NCBI GenBank assembly: GCA_900468625.1
Contig: UBUL01000026.1
Span: 1 to 64,000 of the forward strand
Direction: 5' to 3'
From: Hyphomicrobiales bacterium
GTDB lineage: Bacteria; Pseudomonadota; Alphaproteobacteria; Rhizobiales; Rhizobiaceae
DNA length: 64,000 nt
The notes beneath the pieces were generated by a model. It was not told where the DNA came from, did not search any database, and was given only the letters and a program-made list of their open reading frames with translations. Positions 25,175 through 33,918 of this stretch are shown here, piece after piece (the first letter of the stretch is position 1; each line of letters begins with the position of its first letter). The translations under genes and the position numbers were made by a program.

Positions 25175-26749
25175 ATGGCGATCCGTATTTTCGTGACCGC
25201 GCTGACATTGGCGGGCCTGCTTGCGCTGAGCAGCTGCAATGTCGGCGGGCAAGGCCCGAAGTTCTCGATCATTTCCGGCTCGGAAAATACCGTCCTGCAG
25301 CCGATCGTCGAGGAGTTCTGCAAGGAGAAGAAGGCGAGCTGCAGCTTCGCGTATGAAGGCACGCTGGATATCGGCCTGGCGCTCCAGAGCGAGCAGGGCG
25401 TCGAGCAGGATGCCGTCTGGCCGGCGTCAGGTGTCTGGGTCGACATGTTCGATGCCAAGCGCCGCGTGAAGTCGCTGACATCGGTCGCGCAGATGCCCGT
25501 CATTCTCGGCGTGCGCAAGTCCAAGGCCCAGGCGCTCGGCTGGGTCGGCAAGCGGGTCTATATGAAGGATATATTGGCGGCGGTGAAGAGCGGCTCGCTG
25601 AAGTTTCTCATGACATCGGCCACGCAATCCAATTCCGGCGCCAGCGCCTATCTCGCCATGCTGTCGAGCGCGCTCGGCAACAAACCCGTCATCGAGCCAG
25701 GCGATCTTGACAAGCCGGATGTCCAGAATGCCGTCCGCTCGCTGCTTGCCGGTGTCGAGCGCTCGTCGGGATCGTCGGGCTGGCTAGCCGATCTCTACAC
25801 GGAGGCGGCTGGAAAGGGCGTGCTCTACGACGCCATGTGGAATTACGAAGCTATCCTGAAGGAGACCAACGACAAGCTCACCGGAATGGGCAAGGAGCCG
25901 CTTTACGCGATCTATCCCGCCGATGGCGTCGTCGTGGCCGATTCACCGATCGGCTTCGTCGATCATGGGCGAGGGCAGGAGGTGGAGACCTTCTTCAATC
26001 AGCTCGTAGACTATTTGCGTTCCGCTCCGGTGCAGAAGCGCATCGCCGATACCGGCCGCCGCATTCCGCTCTCCGATATCGCCGCCAAGCCGGACGCGGC
26101 ATGGAATTTCGCTCCGACCCGAATCGTGACCGCGGTCCGCATGCCGGAGCCCGCCATGATCCGCCAGGCGCTTGATCTTTATCAGGTGGCGCTGCGCAAG
26201 CCTTCGCTGACGGCTCTCTGCCTCGACTTTTCGGGCTCGATGGCAGGCAAGGGCGAAGAACAGCTGCAGGCGGCCATGCATTTCCTGTTCAATCCCGGCG
26301 AGACCGGCAAGGTTTTGGCGCAATGGACGCCAGCCGATCGCATCATGGTCATCCCCTTCGACGCCAATGTTCGCACCACTATCGAGGCGACGGGGAGACT
26401 CGATCAGCAGAAGACTTTGGTCGAAAGGGTCTCGAGTCAGCATGCGGGCGGCGGTACTGATATGTATGCCTGCGCGAGCAAGGCGCTCGACTGGATGAAG
26501 TCGACGCAAGAGCTGTCATCATACCTGCCTGCGATCGTCATCATGACCGATGGCAAATCCGACGATGCCAATGGTAATTTCATGAGCAGGTGGGCATCGG
26601 TGAGCCCGCATGTACCCATATTTGGCATCACCTTTGGCGATGCCGACAAGCGGCAGCTCGATGCCCTCGCGCAGGAAACCTCGGCGCGTGTCTTTGACGG
26701 CCGTGGCGATCTGGTCAGCGCATTCCGGGCGGTGCGCGGCTATAATTAG
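25175..26749 (+). CDS. Lipoprotein with substrate-binding-like and von Willebrand factor A domains
   Basis: A 524-residue fusion protein. A lipoprotein signal ends at LALSSC (Cys21). Residues 30 to about 310 resemble a type 2 periplasmic binding protein (FSIISGSENTVLQPIVEEF, VWPASGVWVDMF, SATQSNSGASAYLAML). From about 345 a VWA domain carries a complete MIDAS site: DFSGS (351-355), Thr428 (GGGTD) and Asp459 (MTDGKSD). It may bind a ligand and a protein partner at the membrane surface. ATG 25175 was chosen; a TTG at 25166 overlaps the telA stop. Function unknown. Confidence 0.85.
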   Translation: MAIRIFVTALTLAGLLALSSCNVGGQGPKFSIISGSENTVLQPIVEEFCKEKKASCSFAYEGTLDIGLALQSEQGVEQDAVWPASGVWVDMFDAKRRVKSLTSVAQMPVILGVRKSKAQALGWVGKRVYMKDILAAVKSGSLKFLMTSATQSNSGASAYLAMLSSALGNKPVIEPGDLDKPDVQNAVRSLLAGVERSSGSSGWLADLYTEAAGKGVLYDAMWNYEAILKETNDKLTGMGKEPLYAIYPADGVVVADSPIGFVDHGRGQEVETFFNQLVDYLRSAPVQKRIADTGRRIPLSDIAAKPDAAWNFAPTRIVTAVRMPEPAMIRQALDLYQVALRKPSLTALCLDFSGSMAGKGEEQLQAAMHFLFNPGETGKVLAQWTPADRIMVIPFDANVRTTIEATGRLDQQKTLVERVSSQHAGGGTDMYACASKALDWMKSTQELSSYLPAIVIMTDGKSDDANGNFMSRWASVSPHVPIFGITFGDADKRQLDALAQETSARVFDGRGDLVSAFRAVRGYN

Positions 26750-26756
26750 GAAGATA

Positions 26757-27374
26757 ATGCGCAATTGGTTTGGCAATGACTGGAATTGGATCGTCGCGGG
26801 GCTTGCCGCTGCGATCGTCGTTCCTGTGCTCAGCTTCCTTGCCGGCATGCCGATATGGATTGCTGCCATCATCGGTCTCTTGGTTTTCGTCGGACTGATC
26901 TTCGTCCTTGCGCCTAAGCGTATGTTCGAGGGGCTGGATGCGAAGGCGATCGGCAGAGGGCGTCTGGAATTCGCCCGCGACCTGTTGAGCACGGCCGCTC
27001 CCGCCGCCGAAAGGCTGGAAGCGTCGGCGAACCAGATCGGCAGCAAGGATGTGGCAAAACGAGTGCGGCACCTGGCGGAGATCGCCGCCGACGTCTTCGC
27101 CAAGGTCGAGACCAATCCGGAAAGCGCTGGCACAGTCAGGCGATTCCTTAGCTATTATTTGCCGCGGGCGGCAGAGGTGGCGGAGGGATTTGCCGTCATC
27201 GAGGCGAAACGCCAGCCGGATACTGCGCGTCTTCAGGAAATCGGCCTCGTTCTGACCAAGCTGGAAGACGCTTTCGCACATTATTCCGATAGCTTGGTCG
27301 AAGATAGGCTCGATACGCTTGATACGGAGCTGCGCCTGATACAGGCCTCGCTCAAAGAGGATATAGGACGCTGA
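26757..27374 (+). CDS. XpaC-like membrane protein
   Basis: A 205-residue protein with two adjacent hydrophobic segments near the N-terminus (WIVAGLAAAIVVPVLSFLAG and WIAAIIGLLVFVGLIFVLA), then a helical cytosolic region (LEFARDLLSTAAPAAERLEA, RRFLSYYLPRAAEVAEGF). This is the layout of XpaC (5-bromo-4-chloroindolyl phosphate hydrolysis family), a misleading name since no hydrolase activity is shown. In Bacillus xpaC pairs with the telA homologue yaaN, as here. AGGAAG precedes ATG 26757; the stop overlaps the next start as TGATG. Confidence 0.85.
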   Translation: MRNWFGNDWNWIVAGLAAAIVVPVLSFLAGMPIWIAAIIGLLVFVGLIFVLAPKRMFEGLDAKAIGRGRLEFARDLLSTAAPAAERLEASANQIGSKDVAKRVRHLAEIAADVFAKVETNPESAGTVRRFLSYYLPRAAEVAEGFAVIEAKRQPDTARLQEIGLVLTKLEDAFAHYSDSLVEDRLDTLDTELRLIQASLKEDIGR

Positions 27375-28480
27375 TGGCCATTTCCCGCCGCGCTTTTGGA
27401 GTAGGGCTTCTTGCTGCCGGCGTTGCCGGAACCGGCGGCTATTTCGCCGTAAAGGACCGGCCGGAGCTGCAGGGTCTGCTCGGCAACAACACCAAGCTCT
27501 TCGGCTTCATCGGCGGCGAGAAGGAAGCCTTCCTCGCCGATCGGGACGTGATCTCGGCGCTGCACAGCCATGGGCTTGAAATCAACAGCCGCGTCGCCGG
27601 CTCCGTGGAGATGGTGCGAGAACAGGCGCTTCAGTCGCAGAACCCCGCCTTCCTCTGGCCTTCCTCGTCGATCATGGTCGATATCGCCCGGCAGAATGGC
27701 ATCAGGATTCGCAACGACCGCGTCATCCTTAACACGCCCGTCGTCATCTATTCTTGGCAGCCGGTCGTCGATGGATTGACCAAGGCAGGGCTCGTGACTA
27801 CGACCCCGGAGGGACAGCACCAGCTTGATCTCAAGGCGCTGCTGGATGCTGTTCTGGCCGGCACCAACTGGTCGAAGCTTGGCGTCAAGTCGCTCTATGG
27901 TCAGGCGAGAATCGTCTCGACGGACCCGAACCGTTCCAACTCCGGCTTCATGTTTTCCGGTCTGGTGCTCAGCCTGCTGAGCGGCAATGTGGCGAGCGGC
28001 GATGCTCTCGCGCAATTCGGAGACAAGGCTCAGGCGATCTTCCGCAACATGGGTTTCAAGTCGTCGTCCTCGGGCAAGCTGTTCGAGCAATATCTCGCTG
28101 GCGGCATCGGCGGCGAACCGATGATCGTCGGCTACGAGAATCAGCTGGTGGAGTGGATCATCGCCGATCCGCAGCGCTGGAAGAGGGTTCAGGCGAGCAA
28201 CAGCGCCAAGCCCGTTGTGCTCTATCCGCACCCGACCGTCTATTCCGCGCATCCGCTGATCGCCATCGACGAACAGGTCGATCGTATGATCGAGGCTCTT
28301 ATCAGTCCGCGATTGCAGGAGCTCGCCTGGACCAGGCATGGCTTCCGCGGTCCGCTTGGCACTGCGACCGGTGATGCGGGCAGCGCGATTGCCGGCCTGC
28401 TGCCGGCCGAGATCGATGCCGTATTGCCGATGCCGGACGCTGATGTCATGCTGGCACTGCTCGGTAAATTGGCTGCTTGA
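27374..28480 (+). CDS. Putative Tat-exported substrate-binding-like protein
   Basis: The 368-residue protein opens with a twin-arginine type signal (SRRAFGVG then a hydrophobic stretch to about residue 24). The body resembles the binding-fold half of the gene two upstream: LWPSSSIMVDIAR against VWPASGVWVDMFD, DPNRSNSGFMFSGLV against ATQSNSGASAYLAML, and a late VVLYPHPTVYSAHPLI. It lacks the VWA domain. It probably acts outside the inner membrane together with the TelA/XpaC unit. Its start overlaps the xpaC-like stop, so coupling is likely. Function unknown. Confidence 0.83.
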   Translation: MAISRRAFGVGLLAAGVAGTGGYFAVKDRPELQGLLGNNTKLFGFIGGEKEAFLADRDVISALHSHGLEINSRVAGSVEMVREQALQSQNPAFLWPSSSIMVDIARQNGIRIRNDRVILNTPVVIYSWQPVVDGLTKAGLVTTTPEGQHQLDLKALLDAVLAGTNWSKLGVKSLYGQARIVSTDPNRSNSGFMFSGLVLSLLSGNVASGDALAQFGDKAQAIFRNMGFKSSSSGKLFEQYLAGGIGGEPMIVGYENQLVEWIIADPQRWKRVQASNSAKPVVLYPHPTVYSAHPLIAIDEQVDRMIEALISPRLQELAWTRHGFRGPLGTATGDAGSAIAGLLPAEIDAVLPMPDADVMLALLGKLAA

Positions 28481-28574
28481 GGGCGGGGTAAGGTTGTTTT
28501 TTAGCCAAAAGCCTTGCATTCCAAGCGAATCGAATGTATGGCCACCCGCATTCCACACGTAAGGCATGGGATTG

Positions 28575-28596
28575 TCCGGGAGAAATCCGGATTTTT
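28575..28596 (+). terminator. Weak terminator-like hairpin in the rpsB leader
   Basis: TCCGG (28575-28579) pairs with CCGGA (28587-28591) and is followed by five T. It sits 95 bp after the last gene of the telA unit and 72 bp before rpsB. It could end the telA transcript or act in an rpsB leader. The 5-bp stem is short. Confidence 0.4.
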
Positions 28597-28667
28597 CCGC
28601 CCGGTGGCATTCTCGAAGAGGATGCTGTTCGCCTTGCGGAGGTTCAACCGGAAAAGGATACAAAGGC

Positions 28668-29435
28668 ATGGCATTGCCCGATTTTTCTATGCGCCAGCTT
28701 CTGGAAGCTGGTGTTCACTTCGGCCACCAGACGCACCGCTGGAACCCGAAGATGAAGCCGTACATTTTCGGCGATCGTAACAACATCCACATCATCGACC
28801 TCGCCCAGACGGTTCCGATGCTGAGCCGCGCTCTGCAGGTTGTCAGCGACACCGTTGCCCGTGGCGGACGCGTTCTGTTCGTCGGCACCAAGCGTCAGGC
28901 GTCCGAACTGATCGCCGACAGCGCAAAGCGCTCGGCTCAGTACTACGTCAACGCCCGCTGGCTCGGCGGCATGATGACCAACTGGAAGACGATCTCCAAC
29001 TCGATCCAGCGTCTGCGCAAGCTCGACGAAATCCTCTCCGGCGAAGCCCAGGGCTTCACCAAGAAGGAGCGTCTGAACCTTGAGCGTGAGCGCGAAAAGC
29101 TCGACAAGGCCCTCGGCGGTATCAAGGACATGGGCGGTACGCCGGACCTGATGTTCATCATTGACACCAACAAGGAAAAGATCGCGATCGACGAAGCCAA
29201 GCGCCTCGGCATCCCGGTCGTCGCCATCATCGACTCGAACTGCGATCCGGACCTGATCGATTACCCGATCCCGGGCAACGACGACGCCTCGCGCGCCATC
29301 GCTCTTTACTGCGACCTGATCTCGCGCGCTGCTATCGACGGCATCGCTCGTCAGCAGAGCGCATCGGGCCGTGACCTCGGCGCTTCTGAGGAAGCTCCGG
29401 TCGAGCCGACCCTGGCGGACGGCACCGAAGCCTGA
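28668..29435 (+). CDS. rpsB: 30S ribosomal protein S2
   Basis: Ribosomal protein S2 of the small subunit, 255 residues. It begins MALPDFSMRQLLEAGVHFGH, and FGHQTHRWNPKM, RNNIHIIDLAQT, ARWLGGMMTNWKTI and GIPVVAIIDSNCDPDLIDY are diagnostic. The C-terminus has an Ala/Glu/Pro-rich tail typical of Rhizobiales. The ATG at 28668 gives the usual S2 start. It is followed by a terminator-like hairpin before tsf, so S2 may be made in excess of the downstream products. Confidence 0.98.
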   Translation: MALPDFSMRQLLEAGVHFGHQTHRWNPKMKPYIFGDRNNIHIIDLAQTVPMLSRALQVVSDTVARGGRVLFVGTKRQASELIADSAKRSAQYYVNARWLGGMMTNWKTISNSIQRLRKLDEILSGEAQGFTKKERLNLEREREKLDKALGGIKDMGGTPDLMFIIDTNKEKIAIDEAKRLGIPVVAIIDSNCDPDLIDYPIPGNDDASRAIALYCDLISRAAIDGIARQQSASGRDLGASEEAPVEPTLADGTEA

Positions 29436-29487
29436 TCGCGCCGCGAGGCGGGCAATAAACTGTCCGCCCAAGCGCAATGACATCCGG

Positions 29488-29537
29488 GATAAGGCCGTTT
29501 GCGACTTAACAAGTTCGAGCGGCCTTATCGCGTTTTT
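29488..29537 (+). terminator. Terminator or attenuator between rpsB and tsf
   Basis: GATAAGGCCG (29488-29497) pairs perfectly with CGGCCTTATC (29520-29529) and is followed after GCG by five T. It lies in the 271-bp gap between rpsB and tsf. Confidence 0.8.
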
Positions 29538-29706
29538 GGTAACTGCTCGCCTGGACGGAAAATCCAGGCATGTTCCAAACAGAATTCCACAGTATGACGC
29601 GGCTTCATAACGCTGTCATACTTACGAGTACATTTCGTCCCTCAAATCGGTGCCGCTTCGGCTTAACGCCTTTTGCCGCACCGTATGAACCGACAAGAGG
29701 AAGCTT

Positions 29707-30633
29707 ATGACCGAGATTACGGCTGCACTGGTGAAGGAACTGCGCGAAAAGTCTGGCGCAGGCATGATGGACTGCAAGAAGGCGCTGACCGAGACGAACG
29801 GCGATATCGAAGCCGCGATCGACTGGCTGCGCGCCAAGGGCATCTCCAAGGCCGACAAGAAGTCCGGCCGCACCGCCGCCGAAGGCCTGATCGCCATTGC
29901 CGGCGCCGGTCACAAGGCTGTCGTCGTCGAGCTCAACTCCGAAACCGACTTCGTCGCCCGTAACGACGCCTTCCAGGACCTCGCCCGCGGCATCGCCGAA
30001 GTTGCGCTGTCCACCGACGGCACGGTCGAAGCCATTTCGGCTGCGACCTATCCCGCATCCGGCAAGCCGGTCGCGGACGCCATCAAGGACGCGATCGCCA
30101 CCATCGGCGAAAACATGACGCTCCGTCGTGCGGCCAAGCTGGAAGTCGAGCACGGCGTCGTGGCGACCTACATCCACAATGCTGCCGGCGACGGCATCGG
30201 CAAGCTCGGCGTTCTCGTCGCCCTGAAGTCGGTTGGCGACAAGGCCGTTCTGACGTCGATCGGCCGCCAGGTTGCCATGCACATCGCTGCGACCAACCCG
30301 CTGGCCATCCGTGCCGAAGAAGTCGACGCCGCCGTCGCCGAGCGCGAGCGCAACGTCTTCATCGAGCAGTCCCGCGAATCCGGCAAGCCGGAAGCCATTA
30401 TCGAAAAGATGGTCGAAGGCCGCATGCGCAAGTTCTTCGAGGAAGTCGCTCTTCTCTCGCAGGCTTTCGTCATCAATCCGGACCTGACGGTCGGCGCTGC
30501 CATCAAGGAAGCTGAAAAGACCGCCGGCGCCCCAATCGAAATCACCGGCATGGCCCGTCTGCTTCTCGGCGAAGGCGTCGAGAAGGAAGAAAGCGACTTC
30601 GCTGCCGAAGTTGCTGCTGTCGCCAAGGGCTGA
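29707..30633 (+). CDS. tsf: Translation elongation factor Ts
   Basis: EF-Ts exchanges GDP for GTP on EF-Tu. The 308-residue protein has the N-terminal UBA-like ALVKELREKSGAGMMDCKKAL, the core TDFVARND and the dimerisation/coiled-coil region. It has the standard length. AGAGGAAG precedes the ATG. It is downstream of rpsB, as in most bacteria, and a copy of the dispersed intergenic repeat follows its stop. Confidence 0.98.
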   Translation: MTEITAALVKELREKSGAGMMDCKKALTETNGDIEAAIDWLRAKGISKADKKSGRTAAEGLIAIAGAGHKAVVVELNSETDFVARNDAFQDLARGIAEVALSTDGTVEAISAATYPASGKPVADAIKDAIATIGENMTLRRAAKLEVEHGVVATYIHNAAGDGIGKLGVLVALKSVGDKAVLTSIGRQVAMHIAATNPLAIRAEEVDAAVAERERNVFIEQSRESGKPEAIIEKMVEGRMRKFFEEVALLSQAFVINPDLTVGAAIKEAEKTAGAPIEITGMARLLLGEGVEKEESDFAAEVAAVAKG

Positions 30634-30635
30634 TC

Positions 30636-30700
30636 TGAGCATTTCCAGGAAAAGTGCGTAGCGGTTTTCCGTTCGGAATGCGTAAGGAAACAAAACGATA
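30636..30700. repeat. Dispersed intergenic repeat, copy 2 (shorter)
   Basis: GAGCATTTCCAGGAAAAGTG begins a segment matching copy 1 (19813 on) through AGCGGTTTTCCG and GGAATGCGT, then diverges. It lacks the tandem duplication and the right-hand inverted repeat. It lies just after the tsf stop. Confidence 0.7.
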
Positions 30701-30870
30701 AGGCTTCTCCGCAGCTTGAAGAAGTGCGGAAAAGCACGATCGAAAAGAGACGTATCCCGGTTTGGTGAAACCATATCAGGGAAAACGTATGGGCATCGCG
30801 TGACAACGCGGTGCCCTTCGTGTATCCGGCTTTCACAATCATTCCCCGGTGATCACTTCAAGGAGCTACG

Positions 30871-31590
30871 ATGTCCCAGCCGATCTACAAGCGCGTGTTG
30901 CTCAAGGCCTCCGGTGAAGCGCTCATGGGGAGCCAGGGTTTTGGCATCGACGTTACCGTCGCTGATCGGATTGCTTCCGATATTGCCGAAGCGCGCGCCA
31001 TGGGCGTAGAAGTCGGCGTCGTGGTCGGCGGCGGCAACATTTTCCGCGGCGTTGCCGTGGCCTCCAAGGGTGGCGATCGGGTGACCGGTGACCACATGGG
31101 CATGCTCGGCACCATCATCAATGCCCTGGCTCTCGCGACCTCACTGCGCAAGCTCGACATCGACACAGTCGTGCTCTCGGCGATCTCGATGCCGGAAATC
31201 TGCGAAAGCTTCTCGCAGCGCGCCACGCTTTATCATCTCTCGCTCGGCCGCGTGGTGATCTTTGCCGGCGGCACTGGCAATCCGTTCTTCACGACGGATT
31301 CCGCCGCCGCCTTGCGCGCCGCCGAAATGGGCGCGGAAGCGATCTTCAAGGGCACGCAGGTCGACGGCATCTATTCCGCCGACCCGAAGAAGTTCCCCGA
31401 TGCCGAGCGCTTCGACCATCTGACGCACAGTCAGGTGCTCGAAAAGGGACTGGCCGTCATGGATGTGGCCGCCGTGGCGCTTGCGCGCGAAAACTCCATT
31501 CCGATCGTCGTCTTCTCCATTCACGAGAAGGGCGGTTTCGCGGAAATCTTGACCGGCGGCGGCCGCAAGACCATCGTATCAGACAATTGA
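30871..31590 (+). CDS. pyrH: UMP kinase
   Basis: PyrH phosphorylates UMP to UDP, supplying pyrimidine nucleotides, and acts as a hexamer. The 239-residue protein has the amino acid kinase fold: YKRVLLKASGEALMG, VGVVVGGGNIFRG, the FAGGTGNPFFTTDSAA loop and VDGIYSADPKKF. AAGGAG precedes the ATG. It stands between tsf and frr, the conserved order in Proteobacteria. Confidence 0.98.
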   Translation: MSQPIYKRVLLKASGEALMGSQGFGIDVTVADRIASDIAEARAMGVEVGVVVGGGNIFRGVAVASKGGDRVTGDHMGMLGTIINALALATSLRKLDIDTVVLSAISMPEICESFSQRATLYHLSLGRVVIFAGGTGNPFFTTDSAAALRAAEMGAEAIFKGTQVDGIYSADPKKFPDAERFDHLTHSQVLEKGLAVMDVAAVALARENSIPIVVFSIHEKGGFAEILTGGGRKTIVSDN

Positions 31591-31644
31591 CGTTCCTGTG
31601 ACGCCGGGTATGCCCGGTGTCGCCCATCAGACGGGAGTATAGAC

Positions 31645-32205
31645 ATGAGTGAAGGCTACGACCTCAAGGAACTGAAGCGCCGCATGGACGGCGCTATTGC
31701 GGCGTTCAAGAGCGATATCGCCTCGCTGCGCACCGGACGGGCATCCGCAAACATCCTCGATCCGGTCACGATCGAAGCCTATGGTTCGCGCATGCCGCTG
31801 AACCAGGTTGCCAACATCACCGTGCCGGAACCGCGCATGCTGACCGTCTCGGTATGGGACAAGTCGATGGTCAGCGCCGTCGAGCGCGCTATCCGCGAAT
31901 CCAATCTCGGCCTCAACCCCATCGTCGACGGCCAGAATCTGCGCATCCCGCTGCCGGAACTCAACGAAGAGCGCCGCCGCTCGCTGGTGAAGGTCGCTCA
32001 CGAATATGCCGAAAAGGCGAAGGTGGCGATTCGTCACGTTCGCCGCGATGGCATGGACGGCCTCAAAAAGGCCGAAAAGGACGGCGTAATCGGTCAGGAC
32101 GAGAGCCGCTCTCTCTCCGAACGTGTGCAGAAAATGACGGATGAGACGATTTCCGAAATCGACCGCTTGCTAGCCGACAAGGAAAAGGAAATCATGCAGG
32201 TCTGA
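31645..32205 (+). CDS. frr: Ribosome recycling factor
   Basis: RRF splits post-termination ribosomes together with EF-G. The 186-residue protein matches the normal length, with LRTGRASANILDPVTIEAYG, VWDKSMVSAVERAI, NLGLNPIVDGQNLRIPLPEL and the C-terminal helix that ends in KEKEIMQV. It lies 54 bp after pyrH and is probably in the same transcript. Confidence 0.98.
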   Translation: MSEGYDLKELKRRMDGAIAAFKSDIASLRTGRASANILDPVTIEAYGSRMPLNQVANITVPEPRMLTVSVWDKSMVSAVERAIRESNLGLNPIVDGQNLRIPLPELNEERRRSLVKVAHEYAEKAKVAIRHVRRDGMDGLKKAEKDGVIGQDESRSLSERVQKMTDETISEIDRLLADKEKEIMQV

Positions 32206-32314
32206 TCGTACGCTGGGGAGACGTCGCGCTTTCGATTTGACAATATTGAAAGCGGTGACTGCGCCCTAGATTACGAGGCCAGAGCGTATTGCCGCCGAAC
32301 GAAACCGGACCCCT

Positions 32315-33061
32315 ATGTCAGCTCCCACGTTCTCTGTCGTACCCGAACACGTTGCCATCATCATGGATGGCAACGGTCGCTGGGCCAATGCACGCGGTCT
32401 GCCGCGCACCATGGGCCACCGCAAGGGCGTGGAGGCAGTCCGGGAAACGGTGCGGGCAGCCGGCGATATCGGCATCAAGTACCTGACGCTTTTCGCCTTT
32501 TCCTCGGAAAACTGGCGTCGCCCCGAGGCGGAGGTGAGCGATCTCCTCGGTCTCCTGAAGGCCTTCATCCGGCGCGATCTTGCGGAACTTCACCGGCAGA
32601 ACGTGCGAATCCGCGTCATCGGCGATCGCAGCGGCCTGCGCGGCGATATTTTGCCTCTGTTGATCGAAGCGGAGGAGACCACCTGGAACAATACGGCCCT
32701 GACGCTGGTCATCGCCTTCAATTACGGTTCGCGCGACGAGATCACGCGAGCCTTCGTGAGCTTGGCAAAGGATGTCGAGGCCGGACGGTTGCGGCCGCAG
32801 GATATCAGCGCTGAGCTGGTCGATGCGCGCCTCGACACCGCCGGCATACCCGATCCCGATCTCATCATCCGCACCAGCGGCGAGGAGCGGCTGTCGAATT
32901 TCCTGCTCTGGCAGGCTGCCTATTCGGAATTCATGTTCGTGCCGGAATACTGGCCCGACTTTAGTCGCGAGCTCTTCTTTGCCGCGCTGGAGAAGTATGC
33001 CGCGCGCGATAGGCGATTTGGCGGACTTTCCGCCAAGCCGGCGGCGGCTGTGGGGTCTTGA
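32315..33061 (+). CDS. uppS: Isoprenyl transferase (undecaprenyl diphosphate synthase)
   Basis: UppS condenses isopentenyl diphosphate onto farnesyl diphosphate to make the C55 lipid carrier for peptidoglycan and O-antigen. The 248-residue cis-prenyltransferase shows HVAIIMDGNGRWANARG (catalytic Asp in MDG), FAFSSENWRRP, FNYGSRDEI and the C-terminal RTSGEERLSNFLLWQAAYSE. The stop overlaps the cdsA start as ATGA, indicating coupling. Confidence 0.97.
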   Translation: MSAPTFSVVPEHVAIIMDGNGRWANARGLPRTMGHRKGVEAVRETVRAAGDIGIKYLTLFAFSSENWRRPEAEVSDLLGLLKAFIRRDLAELHRQNVRIRVIGDRSGLRGDILPLLIEAEETTWNNTALTLVIAFNYGSRDEITRAFVSLAKDVEAGRLRPQDISAELVDARLDTAGIPDPDLIIRTSGEERLSNFLLWQAAYSEFMFVPEYWPDFSRELFFAALEKYAARDRRFGGLSAKPAAAVGS

Positions 33062-33894
33062 TGAGCCGCGAACTCAGGCTGCGCATCATCTCCGGCGTTA
33101 TCCTTGCCGCCATCGTTCTTGCCGCTACCTGGTATGGCGGCTTGGGTTTTCGCCTTCTGGCGGCTGCGATCGGCCTGCTCGTCTACTATGAGTGGTCGAC
33201 GATGACGGATCTGCACGGACGCGATCCTCAGGGAAATGCGCTCGGCTGGCTCGGTCTCGTGTTGATTGCCGGCGCAACGGTAATGGACGCATCGGTCTAT
33301 TCCATGGAGGTTCTGGCCGCCTTCGTCGTCGTCGCGGCGGTCATTGTCGCCGTGCGGCAAAAGAGCTGGTGGCTTCCCGGAGGAATATTCTATTCAGGAT
33401 TGACCGTGATCGCTCTTGCGGAGATTCGCGACGACGGCCTGCGCGGATTCGTGCTGATGCTGTTCGTCTTCGCCACTGTTTGGGCAACCGATATCTTCGC
33501 CTATTTCGTCGGCCGTGCGATCGGCGGCCCGAAACTCGCGCCTCGCATATCGCCGGGCAAGACGTGGTCGGGCGCGATCGGCGGCGCGATTGCCGCCGTG
33601 ATCGTCGGAACGGCGATCGTCTGGCGCTATTTCCTTGCGGATGGTTTATGGATTCCTGCGCTTGCGCTGATGCTCTCCATTTGCAGCCAGATCGGCGATC
33701 TATTCGAGTCTTTCGTCAAGCGCCGTTTCGGCGTGAAAGACTCCAGCCATCTGATTCCCGGGCACGGCGGCGTCATGGATAGGGTCGATGGACTAATTTT
33801 TGCTTGTTTTGCGGCGTTTTTGTTGGCTATCGTAATGTCGCTGACAATGAGCGGCGAGACCTTTTCGTTGGGCGGCGTTCTGCTCGGGGTCTGA
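33061..33894 (+). CDS. cdsA: Phosphatidate cytidylyltransferase
   Basis: CdsA makes CDP-diacylglycerol, the precursor of all membrane phospholipids. The 277-residue integral membrane protein has multiple hydrophobic segments and the C-terminal signature KDSSHLIPGHGGVMDRVDG with its metal-binding Asp residues. ATG 33061 overlaps the uppS stop. In many bacteria dxr follows cdsA, but here rseP follows directly. Confidence 0.97.
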   Translation: MSRELRLRIISGVILAAIVLAATWYGGLGFRLLAAAIGLLVYYEWSTMTDLHGRDPQGNALGWLGLVLIAGATVMDASVYSMEVLAAFVVVAAVIVAVRQKSWWLPGGIFYSGLTVIALAEIRDDGLRGFVLMLFVFATVWATDIFAYFVGRAIGGPKLAPRISPGKTWSGAIGGAIAAVIVGTAIVWRYFLADGLWIPALALMLSICSQIGDLFESFVKRRFGVKDSSHLIPGHGGVMDRVDGLIFACFAAFLLAIVMSLTMSGETFSLGGVLLGV

Positions 33895-33918
33895 AATTAA
33901 CACGAACAGGATCGTTGC

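Noticed and set aside
27281..28669. 462-codon minus-strand open frame opposite the Tat binding protein
   Set aside because: The plus-strand gene has a signal peptide, an overlap with its neighbour and a paralogue; the antisense frame has none of these.
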